Notes under the pieces: generated by a model | What the model was told of the DNA's origin: nothing | The model's database searches: none | The model's input: only the letters and a program-made list of their open reading frames with translations | Origin: Prostheceraeus crozeri | Taxonomy: Eukaryota > Platyhelminthes > Polycladida > Euryleptidae | Reading direction: 5' to 3' | Length of the DNA: 64,000 nt | Assembly (NCBI GenBank): GCA_907163375.1 | Contig: CAJQUW010016896.1 | Coordinates: 62,001 to 126,000, forward strand | Translations under genes and position numbers: made by a program | Shown here: positions 1 to 13,003 of the stretch, piece after piece | Position numbering within the stretch: position 1 is the stretch's first letter | Layout: each line of letters opens with the position of its first letter

Positions 1-482
1 CAGCAGGCCTAGTCTACATCTCTCAACATTGACACAACTCCCTATTTAAAGTTGCAGCCATGCCCGGGTAAATTCGAAATTTGTAATTAGCAAGTTAGTG
101 AAATTTCGAAGGGCATTCGTTAAACATCACTTTAAACACACTACTGAAAAATCGCCTGCAATAATTAATAAATGCTGGTTTTTGCAAATAATCTACCTAA
201 AGTTGGGAGAAAGAATAATTAAATATTGAGCTGCATCCTCAGGTGAAAGGTGAGAACAGACCTGAATAGCTGGCATTTCATCCAATATCAGGAATCATCA
301 GCAGGCCTAGTCTACATCTCTCAACATTGACACAACTCCCTATTTGAAGTTGCAGCCATGCCCGGGTAAATTCGAAATTTGTAATTAGCAAGTTAGTGAA
401 ATTTCGAAGGGCATTCGTTAAACATCACTTTAAACACACTACTGAAAAAATCGCCTGAAATAATTAATAATGCTGCTTTTTG
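1..482. repeat. 298-bp tandem duplication with inverted flank
   Basis: The stretch starting CAGCAGGCCTAGTCTACATC at position 1 recurs at 299 with only a few changes, so the unit is 298 bp and the first copy may be cut by the window edge. The end of copy 1 (about 225-300, with AGACCTGAATAGCTGG) reappears in reverse complement at about 495-545. The block is therefore a direct repeat closed by an inverted repeat, as in a foldback or composite transposon end. No coding potential is seen. Confidence 0.8.
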
Positions 483-677
483 TAATGCTGCACAATGCCT
501 GCTGATGATTCCTCGAATTGGATGAAATAGCAGCTATTCAGGTCTATTTACAGTTTTCAACTGAGGACTGAACTCAATATTTAGCTTTTATTTAATTCGT
601 CATATTCTTGAAGAATATCTAATTGACGGCAGCATTGTCGTCCATACATTATATACGCAACTTCCATGCATATATTT

Positions 678-905
678 ACGCAACTAGTCCATGATTGCTT
701 CTCTATAGCATTCCACGAGTTAGATATCTTAAATGCCCAAGCACGTACGGTGATGATTATTTCAATCTAACGAGTTCGAATGCTATGATGAAGCAATCTC
801 ATGCACGAGTTGCGTAGAGAATTTTATTTGACGACGTGCTATGATGATCAAGGACAGATTGTGATTGACATGTCTATGATGATCAACAGTATTTGAATAG
901 AAATT
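678..905 (-). mobile_element. Foldback element, copy 1 (one 35-bp unit)
   Basis: Positions 678-815 form an imperfect hairpin: ACGCAACTAGTCCATGATTG at the left is matched in reverse complement by the end reading CATGCACGAGTTGCGT. Next to it lies one copy of the 35-bp unit (GACAGATTGTGATTGACATG and neighbours), then a flank reading GTATTTGAATAGAAATTTAG. The same order occurs in reverse orientation at 20.64-21.22 kb, where the unit is repeated 11 times. This is a non-autonomous foldback/MITE-type element of unknown superfamily. Confidence 0.7.
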
Positions 906-2950
906 TAGCATGGCCACTAGTGTAAATATCAATTCACAGATCTAGTCTATACTAAAGCAGGACAAGAGCACTCACAATTGGCATAGATTGCGCTCCTTTC
1001 CGTGTAGTGGAGTGAACATTATTTCCCGTGCGGGCAATAATCTGCTTTACATGTCAAATAAAGCGATAGGATCTACAAAGCAAGCACGGAGACGACTAAA
1101 TAAGTGAAGTCTTTTATAATTTTCCTAATACCCGGCTGATTTTGACTGCATAGAATTCTGTATGTTCATATTAATAGACATCCGTGGTGATATGATGATT
1201 TCTACATGCTCGCCATTCAGAATAGTCAATCTCACCTCATTATAGATGGTCGATTAGCCATTCTTTAACACGGTTAAAAGATGTCCTAGAAATTTGTAAC
1301 TCAGAAATACTTCGGAATAGAATACAGTGAAAATCTCTCGGCCAACGGCCTCAGTTTTTTTTACTGAATTCTGTGCCTATATTTCTGGTTAAAATCTCTC
1401 GGTCATCCTTACGGTCTTCTGACAGGACCAATACACTGATTCATGATGCATGCGATAATGTTTACAACAAGGATACTCGTATATTGGATAATATCGATCA
1501 TTGTGGTGCACATGAATATTACTGTTGTCACCGATGGAACAGTGGACTATTTTGCATGATACAAGGCTATTGTCTCACTTCATATTCGTCATGTTGTAAA
1601 ATGTTTGCAATTCACTTTTCACTTACCCTTCCTCAGGCATGGAGAGAACTTCCTTGTCGTTCATTCGATGATGTTGAATATGTCTGTATCTAGTCAATGC
1701 AATAAAAATTTACCATTTTCTATGTTATCCATTGACAAAGATTTTAGCATTGAATGACATGAAACCGTTTAACATTAGATATTTAGCATTACTTTTTCCC
1801 ATCACTTTTAGCCATAGAAGTTTCTATGGTATTGTATGCTATGGTATTCTATGCTTTTAGCTAAATGTCGCTCATGAGTTAGACTTCTATGCCAAAGATA
1901 TTCATTTCATGGATATCTTAGTTACATATCTCTGAAAATCTATGGCCTGATCTATTGATATGATCTGTTTTGAATGCAATTTGTATGGTTGTTCGCAGTG
2001 TCTATATTCAACAGTGGCAATGTTAATGCTCGTCTATACTCGCTTCGCTTGTTCTATATTTCAATGTCGTATAGACATCGTCTTGTCATTGCTATAATGT
2101 GGTTGGCCGCCATGTGGTGCAGCTTGGAGATTAGGATCCGAAACTTTGCTGTATGAAGCCGCATAGTTCCTCATTGATGACTCGGTGCATATCCGTAAAT
2201 AATTCACTCCTGCCTGTGTCGATATCCAGGTGATTTATGATTATGCCGGTAATCAAATAAATGTCATTGAGGTTGTGCTTCTTTGATGTACAGGACCGCG
2301 CATGGTTGGGTCTGAGTGTCAAGAATTTAAACACCTGTTGATGACCTCATTTTCTGTTGATGACCTGATCAAACAATTCGCATGCATATTTTGCAGTATT
2401 TCACTTCTCATTCTAACTGAAGGAACTCTCTCACATCTTGTAAGGCGAGAGTAATCCGGTTGTGCTAGTTAGATCTGCTCTTATCATCTGAATGGGGAGA
2501 CTGCTAAATATATCATTTTCAAAGACGAACGACTTACTTGTCAATTCACTTCATATGAAGATATGATATGAGTTATTTCTCCTTCAAAGTAAAGTAAGCT
2601 TGCATTTTAATTTCCTGTACATTTAATAAGGATATGATAAATAATTATCTAAAATGAAAATTTTGTGCTTCCTGAAAAGCAACTGGTACCAGATCCAGTA
2701 CAAACATCATAACATAGCTGCAGATTCAGTCCATGAAAAGAATCTATGTCAGACCTGGTATTTATAACATCTCACAGACCTCAAGTAGTAATTCAAGTTT
2801 CATGTCCAGGAGTTAAATCTGGAATTCCTTGCTTTATCCACTGATTTCATAAACAATGTCAAATCAACTATCCTAAACTATGTTGGCAATAAGACTTTTC
2901 AAACCACATCTCACAGGGAAGTACAACGTTAAACGATTCTCTTAGTCTAC
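906..2950. other. No recognisable gene
   Basis: AT-rich sequence with only short open frames that resemble no family I know. No splice-consistent exon, RNA gene or repeat boundary was found. Confidence 0.5.
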
Positions 2951-3028
2951 TCGCACAACAGCTTGAAGAAGCAATCAACTGTCAATGTCTTGTGGTGGCC
3001 ACATCAAGAAAATCGCCATAAGATGCAG

Positions 3029-3348
3029 TCAACAAATGGGAGCTGTCCGACAAGCTACATTCTGCAGTATTCGCTGCATACAAAGGAAGGCACAGATGGA
3101 ATCCCTTCCTCCTGTGTGATCTGTGGTCCTCAGACTGCCCTCCAACTTCTAGATTAAATCCAACGTCGAGTCCTACGTCAGAGTGATGTCAACAAATGGG
3201 AGCTGTCCGACAAGCTACATTCTGCACTATTCGCTGCATACAAAGGAAGGCACAGATGGAATACCTTCCTCCTGTGTGGTCTGTGGTCCTCAGACTGCCC
3301 TCCAACTTGTAGATCAAATCCAACGTCCAGTCCTACGTCAGAGTGATG
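3029..3348 (+). repeat. 160-bp tandem duplication
   Basis: TCAACAAATGGGAGCTGTCC begins at 3029 and again at 3189; the intervening 160 bp is almost identical in both copies. In one frame both copies read NKWELSDKLHSALFAAYKG and continue for about 50 residues before a stop. That looks protein-like, but I recognise no family. It may be a duplicated remnant of an exon or transposon gene. Confidence 0.75.
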
Positions 3349-4244
3349 TCACCAACTCCTCTCCTGAGAGTCTGGGACACTGCACGAGCTCAGGAACACA
3401 TCTTCCTTACTCCTCCTCTACCGAACAGTGACTGCCACCTCCCCACCATTACTTGATACCCTTCCAGACTTTGCGGAGCCGTAAACAAGACCCATTATCT
3501 GACACTAAACATTCAGAGATGCATTATTCAAACAGCTATCTCCCACAACAATTCATTGATGGAACTCATTATCCCCGGCAACTTCAAGAAGCATGCGAAA
3601 CCTCTTCTGTGAAGTGTTTTCACTTCTCTATTGATCTCTAAAATTGGGATGGTCCTATTCCCACGGCAGTTTCTCCATTTGTCAAAAACAGCGTGTCATA
3701 GAAATCTCCCTGACACAGTGAAAGATCTACAACAGATATCGTCTCTCTCACCTCGTGAACTGCCGCGCAAATCATCATCGTCATTACCGTTGGAACCAAC
3801 AGTTTCCACGTCAATTTCTTCCATCGGTAGAATTCCGTCGAAATGAGATGTGGAGAAAAACGGAAGTTGGAGAAAGAGCAATCAGAAGAGTAGAAATGTG
3901 TCGCACATGTGGCTGCACAACGCAATGAGTCCCATGAGAGGAGACGAACTCACAATACAATACAGGGAAGATTGTGCAGAAGGAATGCCGGTGGCTATTC
4001 TGATCAATCTAGATCGATTGTATGACTCAGTGGTGAAACCAGAAGAGATCAGATTATGTTTTTCAATATATCGTACATTTACAGATCTCTTTCAATATTT
4101 CTTGCTATTTTTCCCAATTATGGCAGTACTGAGAAATCTATTAACAGCTGTTTCAGACAATGTTGTTGTGGAAGTGATGACGTCATTCAGAGAGACGTGA
4201 AGAAGAACAAGATTATTCAATTATCACGAGATAATTATCAGGAT
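3349..4244. other. Unassigned sequence with short open frames
   Basis: A 116-codon forward frame (3850-4200) contains a protein-like stretch (DELTIQYREDCAEGMPVAI), but it has no family I can name and no supporting splice sites. It runs up to the 26-bp array. I leave it unassigned. Confidence 0.35.
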
Positions 4245-7200
4245 TGCATCTCTATGCCTTCCCACAGGATCGCATCTCTATCCCTTCCCACAGGATCGCA
4301 TCTCTATGCCTTCCCACAGGATCGCATCTCTATGCCTTCCCACAGGATCGCATCTCTATGCCTTCCCACAGGATCGCATCTCTATGCCTTCCCACAGGAT
4401 CACATCTCTATCCCTTCCCACAGGATCGCATCCACATGCCTTCCCACAGGATCGCATCTCTATGCCTTCCCACAGGATCGCATCTCCATGCCTTCCCACA
4501 GGATCGCATCTCTATGCCTTCCCACAGGATCGCATCTCTATGCCTTCCCACAGGATCACATCTCTATGCCTTCCTACAGGATCGCATCTCTATGCCTTCC
4601 CACAGGATCGCATCTCTATGCCTTCCCACAGGATCGCATCTCTATGCCTTCCCACAGGATCGCATCTCTATGCCTTCCCACAGGATATCGCATCTCTATG
4701 CCTTCCCACAGGATCACATCTCTATGCCTTCCCACAGGATCGCATCTCTATGCCTTCCCACAGGATCGCATCTCTATGCCTTCCCACAGGATCGCATCTC
4801 TATGCCTTCCCACAGGATCGCATCTCTATGCCTTCCCACAGGATCGCATCTCTATGCCTTCCCGCAGGACCGCATCTCTATGCCTTCCCACAGGATCGCA
4901 TCTCTATCCCTTCCCACAGGATCACATCTCTATGCCTTCCCACAGGATCGCATCTCTATGCCTTCCCACAGGATCGCATCTCCATGCCTTCCCACAGGAT
5001 CGCATCTCTATGCCTTCCCACAGGATCGCATCTCTATGCCTTCCCACAGGATCGCATCCACATGCCTTCCCACAGGATCGCATCTCTATGCCTTCCCGCA
5101 GGATCACATCGCCATGCCTTCCCACAGGATCGCATCTCTATCCCTTCCCACAGGATCACATCTCTATCCCTTCCCACAGGATCGCATCTCTATGCCTTCC
5201 CACAGGATCGCATCTCTATGCCTTCCCACAGGATCACATCTCTATCCCTTCCCACGGGATCGCAGCCTTCCCACAGGATCGCATCTCTATGCCTTCCCAC
5301 AGGACCGCATCTCCATGCCTTCCCAAAGGATCGCATCTCTATGCCTTCCCACAGGATCGCATCTCTATGCCTTCCCACAGGATCGCATCTCTATGCCTTC
5401 CCACAGGACCGCATCTCTATGCCTTCCCACAGGATCGCATCCACATGCCTTCCCACAGGATCGCATCTCTATGCCTTCCCACAGGATCGCATCTCCATGC
5501 CTTCCCACAGGATCGCATCTCTATGCCTTCCCACAGGATCGCATCTCTATGCCTTCCCGCAGGATCGCATCTCTATGCCTTCCCACAGGATCGCATCTCT
5601 ATGCCTTCCCACAGGATCGCATCTCTATGCCTTCCCACAGGATCGCATCTCTATCCCTTCCCACAGGATCGCATCTCTATGCCTTCCCACAGGATCGCAT
5701 CTCTATCCCTTCCCACAGGACCGCATCTCCATGCCTTCCCGCAGGATCGCATCTCTATGCCTTCCCACAGGATCGCAACTCTATGCCTTCCCACAGGATC
5801 GCATCTCTATGCCTTCCCACAGGATCGCATCTCTATGCCTTCCCGCAGGATCGCATCTCTATGCCTTCCCACAGGATCGCATCTCTATGCCTTCCCACAG
5901 GATCGCATCTCTATCCCTTCCCACAGGATCGCATCTCTATGCCTTCCCACAGGATCGCATCTCTATCCCTTCCCACAGGATCGCATCTCTATGCCTTCCC
6001 ACAGGATCGCATCTCTATCCCTTCCCACAGGATCGCATCTCTATGCCTTCCCACAGGATCGCATCCACATGCCTTCCCACAGGATCACATCTCTATGCCT
6101 TCCCACAGGATCACATCTCTATGCCTTCCCACAGGATCGCATCTCTATGCCTTCCCACAGGATCGCATCTCTATGCCTTCCCACAGGATCGCATCTCTAT
6201 GCCTTCCCACAGGATCGCATCTCTATGCCTTCCCACAGGATCACATCTCTATCCCTTCCCACGGGATCGCAGCCTTCCCACAGGATCGCATCTCTATGCC
6301 TTCCCACAGGACCGCATCTCCATGCCTTCCCAAAGGATCGCATCTCTATGCCTTCCCACAGGATCGCATCTCTATCCCTTCCCACAGGATCGCATCCACA
6401 TGCCTTCCCACAGGATCGCATCTCTATCCCTTCCCACAGGATCGCATCTCTATGCCTTCCCACAGGATCGCATCTCTATCCCTTCCCACAGGACCGCATC
6501 TCTATGCCTTCCCACAGGATCGCATCTCTATGCCTTCCCACAGGATCGCATCTCTATGCCTTCCCGCAGGACCGCATCTCTATGCCTTCCCACAGGATCG
6601 CATCTCTATGCCTTCTCACAGGATCACATCTCTATGCCTTCCCACAGGATCGCATCTCTATGCCTTCCCACAGGATCGCATCTCCATGCCTTCCCACAGG
6701 ATCGCATCTCTATGCCTTCCCACAGGATCGCATCTCTATGCCTTCCCACAGGATCGCATCTCTATCCCTTCCCACAGGATCGCATCTCCATGCCTTCCCA
6801 CAGGATCGCATCTCTATGCCTTCCCACAGGATCGCATCTCTATCCCTTCCCACAGGACCGCATCTCCATGCCTTCCCGCAGGACCGCATCTCTATGCCTT
6901 CCCACAGGATCGCATCTCTATGCCTTCCCACAGGATCACATCTCTATGCCTTCCCACAGGATCGCATCCACATGCCTTCCCACAGGATCACATCTCTATG
7001 CCTTCCCACAGGATCACATCTCTATGCCTTCCCACAGGATCGCATCTCTATGCCTTCCCACAGGATCGCATCTCTATGCCTTCCCACAGGATCGCATCTC
7101 TATGCCTTCCCACAGGATCGCATCTCTATGCCTTCCCACAGGATCACATCTCTATCCCTTCCCACAGGATCGCATCCACATGCCTTCCCACAGGATCACA

Positions 7201-7816
7201 TCTCTATGCCTTCCCACAGGATCGCATCTCCATGCCTTCCCACAGGATCACATCTCTATGCCTTCCCACAGGATCGCATCTCTATCCCTTCCCACGGGAT
7301 CGCATCTCTATGCCTTCCCACAGGATCACATCTCTATGCCTTCCCACAGGATCGCATCTCTATGCCTTCCCACAGGATCGCATCTCTATGCCTTCCCACA
7401 GGATCGCATCTCTATGCCTTCCCACAGGATCACATCTCTATGCCTTCCCACAGGATCGCATCTCTATGCCTTCCCACAGGATCGCATCCACATGCCTTCC
7501 CACAGGATCGCATCTCTATGCCTTCCCACAGGATCACATCTCTATGCCTTCCCACAGGATCGCATCTCTATGCCTTCCCACAGGATCGCATCTCTATGCC
7601 TTCTCACAGGATCGCATCTCTATGCCTTCCCACAGGATCGCATCTCTATCCCTTCCCACAGGACCGCATCTCCATGCCTTCCCGCAGGACCGCATCTCTA
7701 TGCCTTCCCACAGGATCGCATCTCTATCCCTTCCCACAGGACCGCATCTCTATCCCTTCCCACAGGACCGCATCTCTATGCCTTCCCACGGGATCGCAGC
7801 CTTCTCACAGGATCGA
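4245..7816 (+). repeat. 26-bp minisatellite, about 137 copies
   Basis: The unit CATCTCTATGCCTTCCCACA followed by GGATCG is repeated head to tail for about 3.57 kb. Variants are few and recur: CCC for GCC, CCACATG for TCTATG, ACA for GCA, GACC for GATC, GGGATC for AGGATC. One 19-bp unit lacking TCTCTAT occurs at about 5258 and again at about 6265, and a similar short unit ends the array. Because 26 is two more than a multiple of three and the forward unit holds no stop trinucleotide, all three forward frames stay open for over 1,200 codons and give the same 26-residue peptide period. The reverse unit contains TAG, so long reverse frames occur only where variants remove it. I see no start, signal or splice context that makes it a gene. 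Confidence 0.95.
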
Positions 7817-9137
7817 CGCCCTTTTTTACCTTTTTCATGGATTGCTTTTATAAACATACTTTTTATTTCAATTACATTTCTGTGGTTTTTTTGCTTCTTG
7901 TTATGCAGAGGTGGGAACTCTATCCGTTCATCTGCATTTCCCGGTCCTATTTCCGCTGTTACGTTTTATCTTCTTTTTTCAAACAATTCTACTATTACCT
8001 TTTATTTTCTTAGTGTTCAAGGGAGAACAAGGTGTTCGGACTCTCTCGATTGACGTTTATTGGTGTAGCCTATGACAAACGTACTACGATTATGATTGCC
8101 TACTTTATCTTTAATTAGCAGTATAATCTTTCAGAATGATTGCCTGTTTTGTAGCACTCCTCTACATGCACTGTGTTTATACATGAGGCCACTTCATGAT
8201 GATACAGTGAGGGCATAGAGTTCGTTGGCCATTTTATTGCCTTCCACTTGTGCTAATGCATAAAAATTCAACATAATTGTGCTGTTGTAAGAATGTACAC
8301 GCTTTTTTCTCTCTCTCTCTCTATCACGACTGCCATCTCAAAAAATTAATGGACGATGTTTTCTTTACATTGAAAAGAGAGTGATGTGTATAAGTTAACG
8401 CATCAAGAAAGCTTGAACATTCAATCGTAACTTTACAACTTTAATTTTTTCATTGCATTGAATATGGGTCTTCTCCGCAACCCATCTCGTTGCATGAATG
8501 AAACGATTGAATGCTGAGATGAGCAGTATTCTTCCAAACATTATCATTTTAAGAAAAGGCTTCTTATGAATACGTTTTAATGTCACACGCGGCTGTTTTT
8601 CTATGCCTTCTAACTTCTAAACAAATTACCTATCGAATTTAAATTTCTCTACAGGACGTGCGTGCAATTATCTGATTTCTTTTGAAATCTACAATGAATA
8701 AAAAGAACAAACCAAATTGCCGCACTAACGACATGGGCCTGCTGTGGCAGTGCAGTCCCGGGTCATCTAGACCTCCTGTTTTATCATCAATGTCCAGCAC
8801 ACAATCTTTAGTTGTTATCGCAGTTACACACCGGGAAGACACATTTCGTCAAAGTGAGACTGCTGGAATCACACCATCCGCAAGTGGGGACGTTCAACTA
8901 CATGTAATTCTATTTTTTTGAAAAACTTCTCTTCTTCCCACTTAGAAAAAAGAAAAGCCATCGTCCTGTATTCAATTGTATCTAGTCAGCTGACGTCCTT
9001 AAACAATTAAATTCTGTGCATTTCGACGTATGTGAAGGACCGGTCAATGTTCACAGCAACTTTTGTCCTCAGCCTTTAGCGAGAACAAATTTTACCTAAT
9101 CTTCATTCCATTGAAACGCTGATATGCAAACATCTTC
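7817..9137. other. No recognisable gene
   Basis: AT-rich sequence after the minisatellite with a short (CT)n run near 8310. The open frames on both strands near 8.4-8.9 kb are short and show no family features. Confidence 0.5.
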
Positions 9138-9143
9138 AAAAAA
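9138..9143 (-). terminator. Pol III terminator of tRNA-Asp
   Basis: Six T on the minus strand, four bases past the tRNA 3' end, as expected for RNA polymerase III termination. Confidence 0.75.
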
Positions 9144-9147
9144 CATG

Positions 9148-9219
9148 CTCCCCGACCGGGAATCGAACCCGGGCCTTCCACGTGACAGGCGGAGATACTC
9201 ACCACTATACTATCGAGGA
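9148..9219 (-). tRNA. tRNA-Asp (anticodon GTC)
   Basis: This 72-nt gene folds into a full cloverleaf. The acceptor stem pairs TCCTCGA with the 3' TCGGGGA and leaves discriminator G73. The A box reads TAGTATAGTGGT, the anticodon loop is CTGTCAC (anticodon GTC) on a stem TCCGC/GTGGA with one G-T pair, and the B box is GGTTCGATTCC. The sequence closely resembles metazoan tRNA-Asp genes as I know them. There is no intron and no encoded CCA, as normal for eukaryotes. A T6 terminator follows. It is probably functional. Confidence 0.95.
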
Positions 9220-9547
9220 GACAATCACTATTAAACGACATTGACTGTTTAATATGTAACAGATGGATAATGCAATTGTTGCGCCATTAAGTACAACATT
9301 TTCTGTTTAATACTGCTTCAGTGGGCCACAGCAACACAGCTGTCGCATTCACGGCTATTTATAGTGTTTCAAGTGTCCACAGAGATAATTGCATGAAGTT
9401 CAATGATCTGGTATGTTACGGCAATGCATTATCAACTTTGACATAGGCCTGCTCATAAAGCGAAGAATTTGACTGGGGCGAATTTAGAGGTGGGAAAACA
9501 ATCTATCTACACCAGTAAGTGCTAAAAGCACCAAGCTAGACTGCACT

Positions 9548-10381
9548 AGGTTGGGTCTTGGGTTCTCTCTTGGGTTTTGGGTAGTCTTGGGGGTACCCAA
9601 GAGTGAGAACCCAAGAATAAAGAAATTGACCATGAATGATCATTTGCGGTTTTTCTTGGAAAAATTCTGCCTCATCATGTCATAGCAAGTCATCTACATG
9701 TAAGCTCATGTATACATGTAAATATGTAACCTACTTCAACCACACGATTGGTCTTTCTATGATAAAACTGTGCTATCATCAACTTTGATATAGACCTACC
9801 GTTTATGTCTACCTGATAGTTTTTTAATTAGCTTTTAAAACCATGCTTTGATTACCTATGGCTTCCTTGTGAATTTAATCCATTAAGCTATATGTAAAGC
9901 ACATTGTATTAGACAGAATTTTGTTATACAACATTTGCGTGAAATAAAACAAATAATACATGAAAAAAATGCAATGCATTAAACCAATAATTGCATAATG
10001 CTTGTGCTGTTCAATTGGTAGCTTACAGCAATTCATAGATAACTTGCTTCATATAGCCTCTTGCCTTGAAAGTTAAAAACTTCGGCCTGTATTGTTTATT
10101 CTACTATTAGGCTACATGTATTAGAAATAGAAAGATATCGGTATCATTTAATGCTGTGACGTTCATTGATGACTGCTTCTAACGATTGTAAAAACATCTT
10201 TACATCTACATTTGTGCTATTTTCATCTTATACGAGGACCTATGTTATTTGTTATTTCGTTTCTCGATCAGATATGTTGTAAGGAATGTAGCTTAGTCAT
10301 GCATGTTGTTATAATTAGGAAATTATTAATCTTGGTCTTGGATCTTGGGGGTTACCCAAGCCCAATTTTGAACCCAACCTT
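9548..10381. mobile_element. Inverted-repeat element, AGGTTGGGT family
   Basis: The left end AGGTTGGGTCTTGGGTT is matched in reverse complement by the right end ending TTTGAACCCAACCT. The similarity continues inward through a CTTGGGGGTACCC-type palindrome, giving imperfect inverted repeats of about 45 bp. The 830-bp interior has no transposase. A 33-bp double-ended derivative with the same ends sits in the non-LTR element at 40308-40340 with a near-perfect 8-bp duplication, which suggests hAT-like non-autonomous DNA. No clean target duplication is seen here. Confidence 0.6.
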
Positions 10382-11371
10382 GGAATGCATGGTTCGGCTG
10401 ATCACAGTATTTAGAAGTCTATTCTGGACAGGAAGATCTCTATTCCGATACTTAGATTTCTGCTGCAAACATAAGATATCTATTTCGAATGCAGAACTGC
10501 AAAACTGTTTTCTTTTGTTTAAAATCATATTATCAAACGAAATAAGCTCTTGCTTTTGAGAATAAACTTCTAAACATTGCACATTCAGACTTGTTGGCAT
10601 CTTGCATGACAAAGAAGAGGTAAAAACACGACAAATGATTTCATACTACTCTATCAATCTTTCAACTTGATCTGAATAATGCACCAATATAGAGTTCCTG
10701 GTTAAAATGGTTTTTATATACCTAATCTATGGGAAGTCTCGAAACAGGAATTAGACAACAGGAACGATCTAACTAGCACCATCTGAAATCGATGATTCTG
10801 CCAACATAGTAGCCGGAAATTCTTGGAGGCAGGCTTGAATAGATAGGGCTAATGCTAATAACATTGCTCATTAAAAAGTGTATTCTACAATTGAACAGAT
10901 TTACGGAATAAATTCGTTGGTGCAATTAAGTTTTCCCAATCCCTGTCCTGATGCGCTTTCGTTGGTCGTTCTTCTTGTCTCACTGAAATCCGTCTCGAGG
11001 CGTCATTTATGAAGAGATCATCATCGCCATCTTTGGCTTTCAATCCCGCCAACCAATCGCTTATTCTTTAAATTCCACCATCAACCGCAGATATCATTGT
11101 TAGATTGCATACCTGTAAAGGTCTTCAAAGCCTCTCAAGAGATTTTAAGCTTTATCCTGCTCATCCAAGGCAGGAGGCCATACCATCAAGGCAGTAATGG
11201 TGAAGCCTCTATTCGTAAACTGCTAGTCAGAGACTGTGGGTATTCACTATCTTCCACTATCTTTGCAGGCAATTCTCTCTAACTTGGGGTTGAAAATCTC
11301 TAGTGAGAATGGACTTCTCTAAAACTCACTGTCTAGTCCTTTATCCTGCAAACTTGGTGCGTCTGTCATTT
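10382..11371. other. No recognisable gene
   Basis: Unique-looking AT-rich sequence. The overlapping open frames near 10.2-10.6 kb on both strands mainly span the inverted-repeat end and show no domain. Confidence 0.5.
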
Positions 11372-11379
11372 ATTACTTA

Positions 11380-11986
11380 CACAGAATCGGATTCATCTGC
11401 GCGCGCTTCGGTTTCCTAGAAAGGAAGAATAGTATGCAATCTTAATATCGAAATAGCACATCACAGAATTAGACAACTTGCTCCTTCTCAAATGGATAAT
11501 TCGTTGTATCGCTTGCTATTGGAAATGGCAAACAATAAGCTGTCAGCAGAGGACACCAGAGCCAGTGAGAGATGCGTGCGTGCTGTGATATCACTTCGCA
11601 CACACCAAAACATACATCGATGCGTGGCTTCGATTCAATGTATGCACTATGCACTGAGCAATGCCGAGGAGAGGATGTGAAATCATCAAGTGAACTAATT
11701 TTCGCACGCTGCTACGTTTTTTAATAATGATCGAAAGGGCCAACATTATGGAGAAAACTTGTGCGCAATGATCTGAATTCTTCGAATCTGAAGGAATTGT
11801 GGCAATCGAAGCACTCTGCTGGAACTCACATTAACCCGCAAGCGACGTACGACTTATTTCCTATCTCTGTAAGGTATTAGGAATTCTTTTTTTACCCACT
11901 TAATAGGTTCCTCGATGTGCCGTCAATTTCGTATTAATCACACTTCTAGCAAACCGAAGCAGATAAACAAAATATTTAATTCTGTG
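11380..11986. mobile_element. hAT-type MITE, CACAGAAT family, copy 1
   Basis: This 607-bp element begins CACAGAATCGGATTCATCTG and ends AAATATTTAATTCTGTG. The ends form imperfect inverted repeats of about 45 bp that share a GCTTCGGTTT-CTAGAA core. It is flanked by ATTACTTA (11372-11379) and ATTACATA (11987-11994), an 8-bp target duplication with one difference. A close second copy lies at 27534-28130. No transposase is encoded; the short frames inside are conserved only because the copies are young relatives. An 8-bp duplication fits the hAT superfamily. Confidence 0.88.
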
Positions 11987-11994
11987 ATTACATA

Positions 11995-13003
11995 TAAGCT
12001 TAATTGTCTACGAAAGTTGTAGACAATACCTAACGTAAAAACCTGATATTTCTAAAACTGTACATCCTGAAAATATTTTACAGACCCAGATCGAATCTGA
12101 ATTCAGACTGGATTCGGGCGCCTCTAACCGGGCTTTAATGACGATAATTTGATGACTTCTCGTTTTGGGCACTCAAATAGCGACGAAGATTCTAAAGCAG
12201 TATGTTGTGACATTTTTCACTTGTAAGAGATTTTGCGATATAGACAATAATATATATTACTATTACTATAATAGATATATTACTTTAATTAGTTTCTCAA
12301 ATAGTATCGTGATTTTTAATTCCGTTTTTGATGACGCACTGTGGTCTACGACATTTAGCTGTAGGTGCATTATTAAAGGTGTTTCTGTTACCCAGTGAGT
12401 TAAAAAATGCACAGTCTTCTGTTTCAGTCTCACGTGAACTGGGCTTATCAGCCAGGGAAAACTGTAGTATTTCCGATGAAAATTGGCAGGATTCCGCACT
12501 TAATAAGCGTCCATCCTAGCGCATGCGGGACTGCCACTTTTCTTGAATGGAAAATCTGGACTCCGGCCTGATCAAAATGATCCATGGCAATCAATCATTG
12601 TGGAGGAGTCTGAAAATGTTGATTTATAGCTTACACTATTAGGCTTTTACAAATAAAGGAAAAGCAGAATTCCATCAGAATTGCAGCTTTTAACTTGAAA
12701 TTACGTGAGATTCTTTGCAAAATTTCCGTTGCTGTATTGTTGGGGAATATTGCTTGGATATTAACTACTTTTGATACGTTTTGCTATCTCCTTTATGTGA
12801 GAAAATGTGAAAAATTACATCAAAGAGAAGCCACTGTTGAACAGCTTTGTCATAGAAATTGTGAAGCACTTGTTATGATGTGATGAGATTATCTTTGGTA
12901 GTAGAAATTTCTGTGAGTGTGTCATACGATACAGCAACAAATGATGGAGAGGATGATTGTAGTCACTGATCATATATTGAAGAAGTTTGAATCCTACATT
13001 CGT
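11995..13003. other. No recognisable gene
   Basis: AT-rich sequence with a degenerate TA-rich tract near 12250-12290. Short frames on both strands show no domain. The 3' end of the neighbouring non-LTR element may extend a little into this stretch. Confidence 0.45.

Noticed and set aside
3850-4200. 116-codon ORF running up to the minisatellite as a host exon
   Set aside because: Part of it looks protein-like, but I could not place it in a family or find matching splice sites.
4056-8053. Three overlapping forward ORFs of more than 1,200 codons as a giant repeat protein
   Set aside because: They follow automatically from a 26-bp stop-free unit whose length is not a multiple of three. All frames give the same peptide, and no start context, signal or codon bias distinguishes one frame.
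9548-9620. Telomere-like TTGGG repeats
   Set aside because: The spacing is irregular and the sequence forms a transposon inverted end with a partner at 10381.
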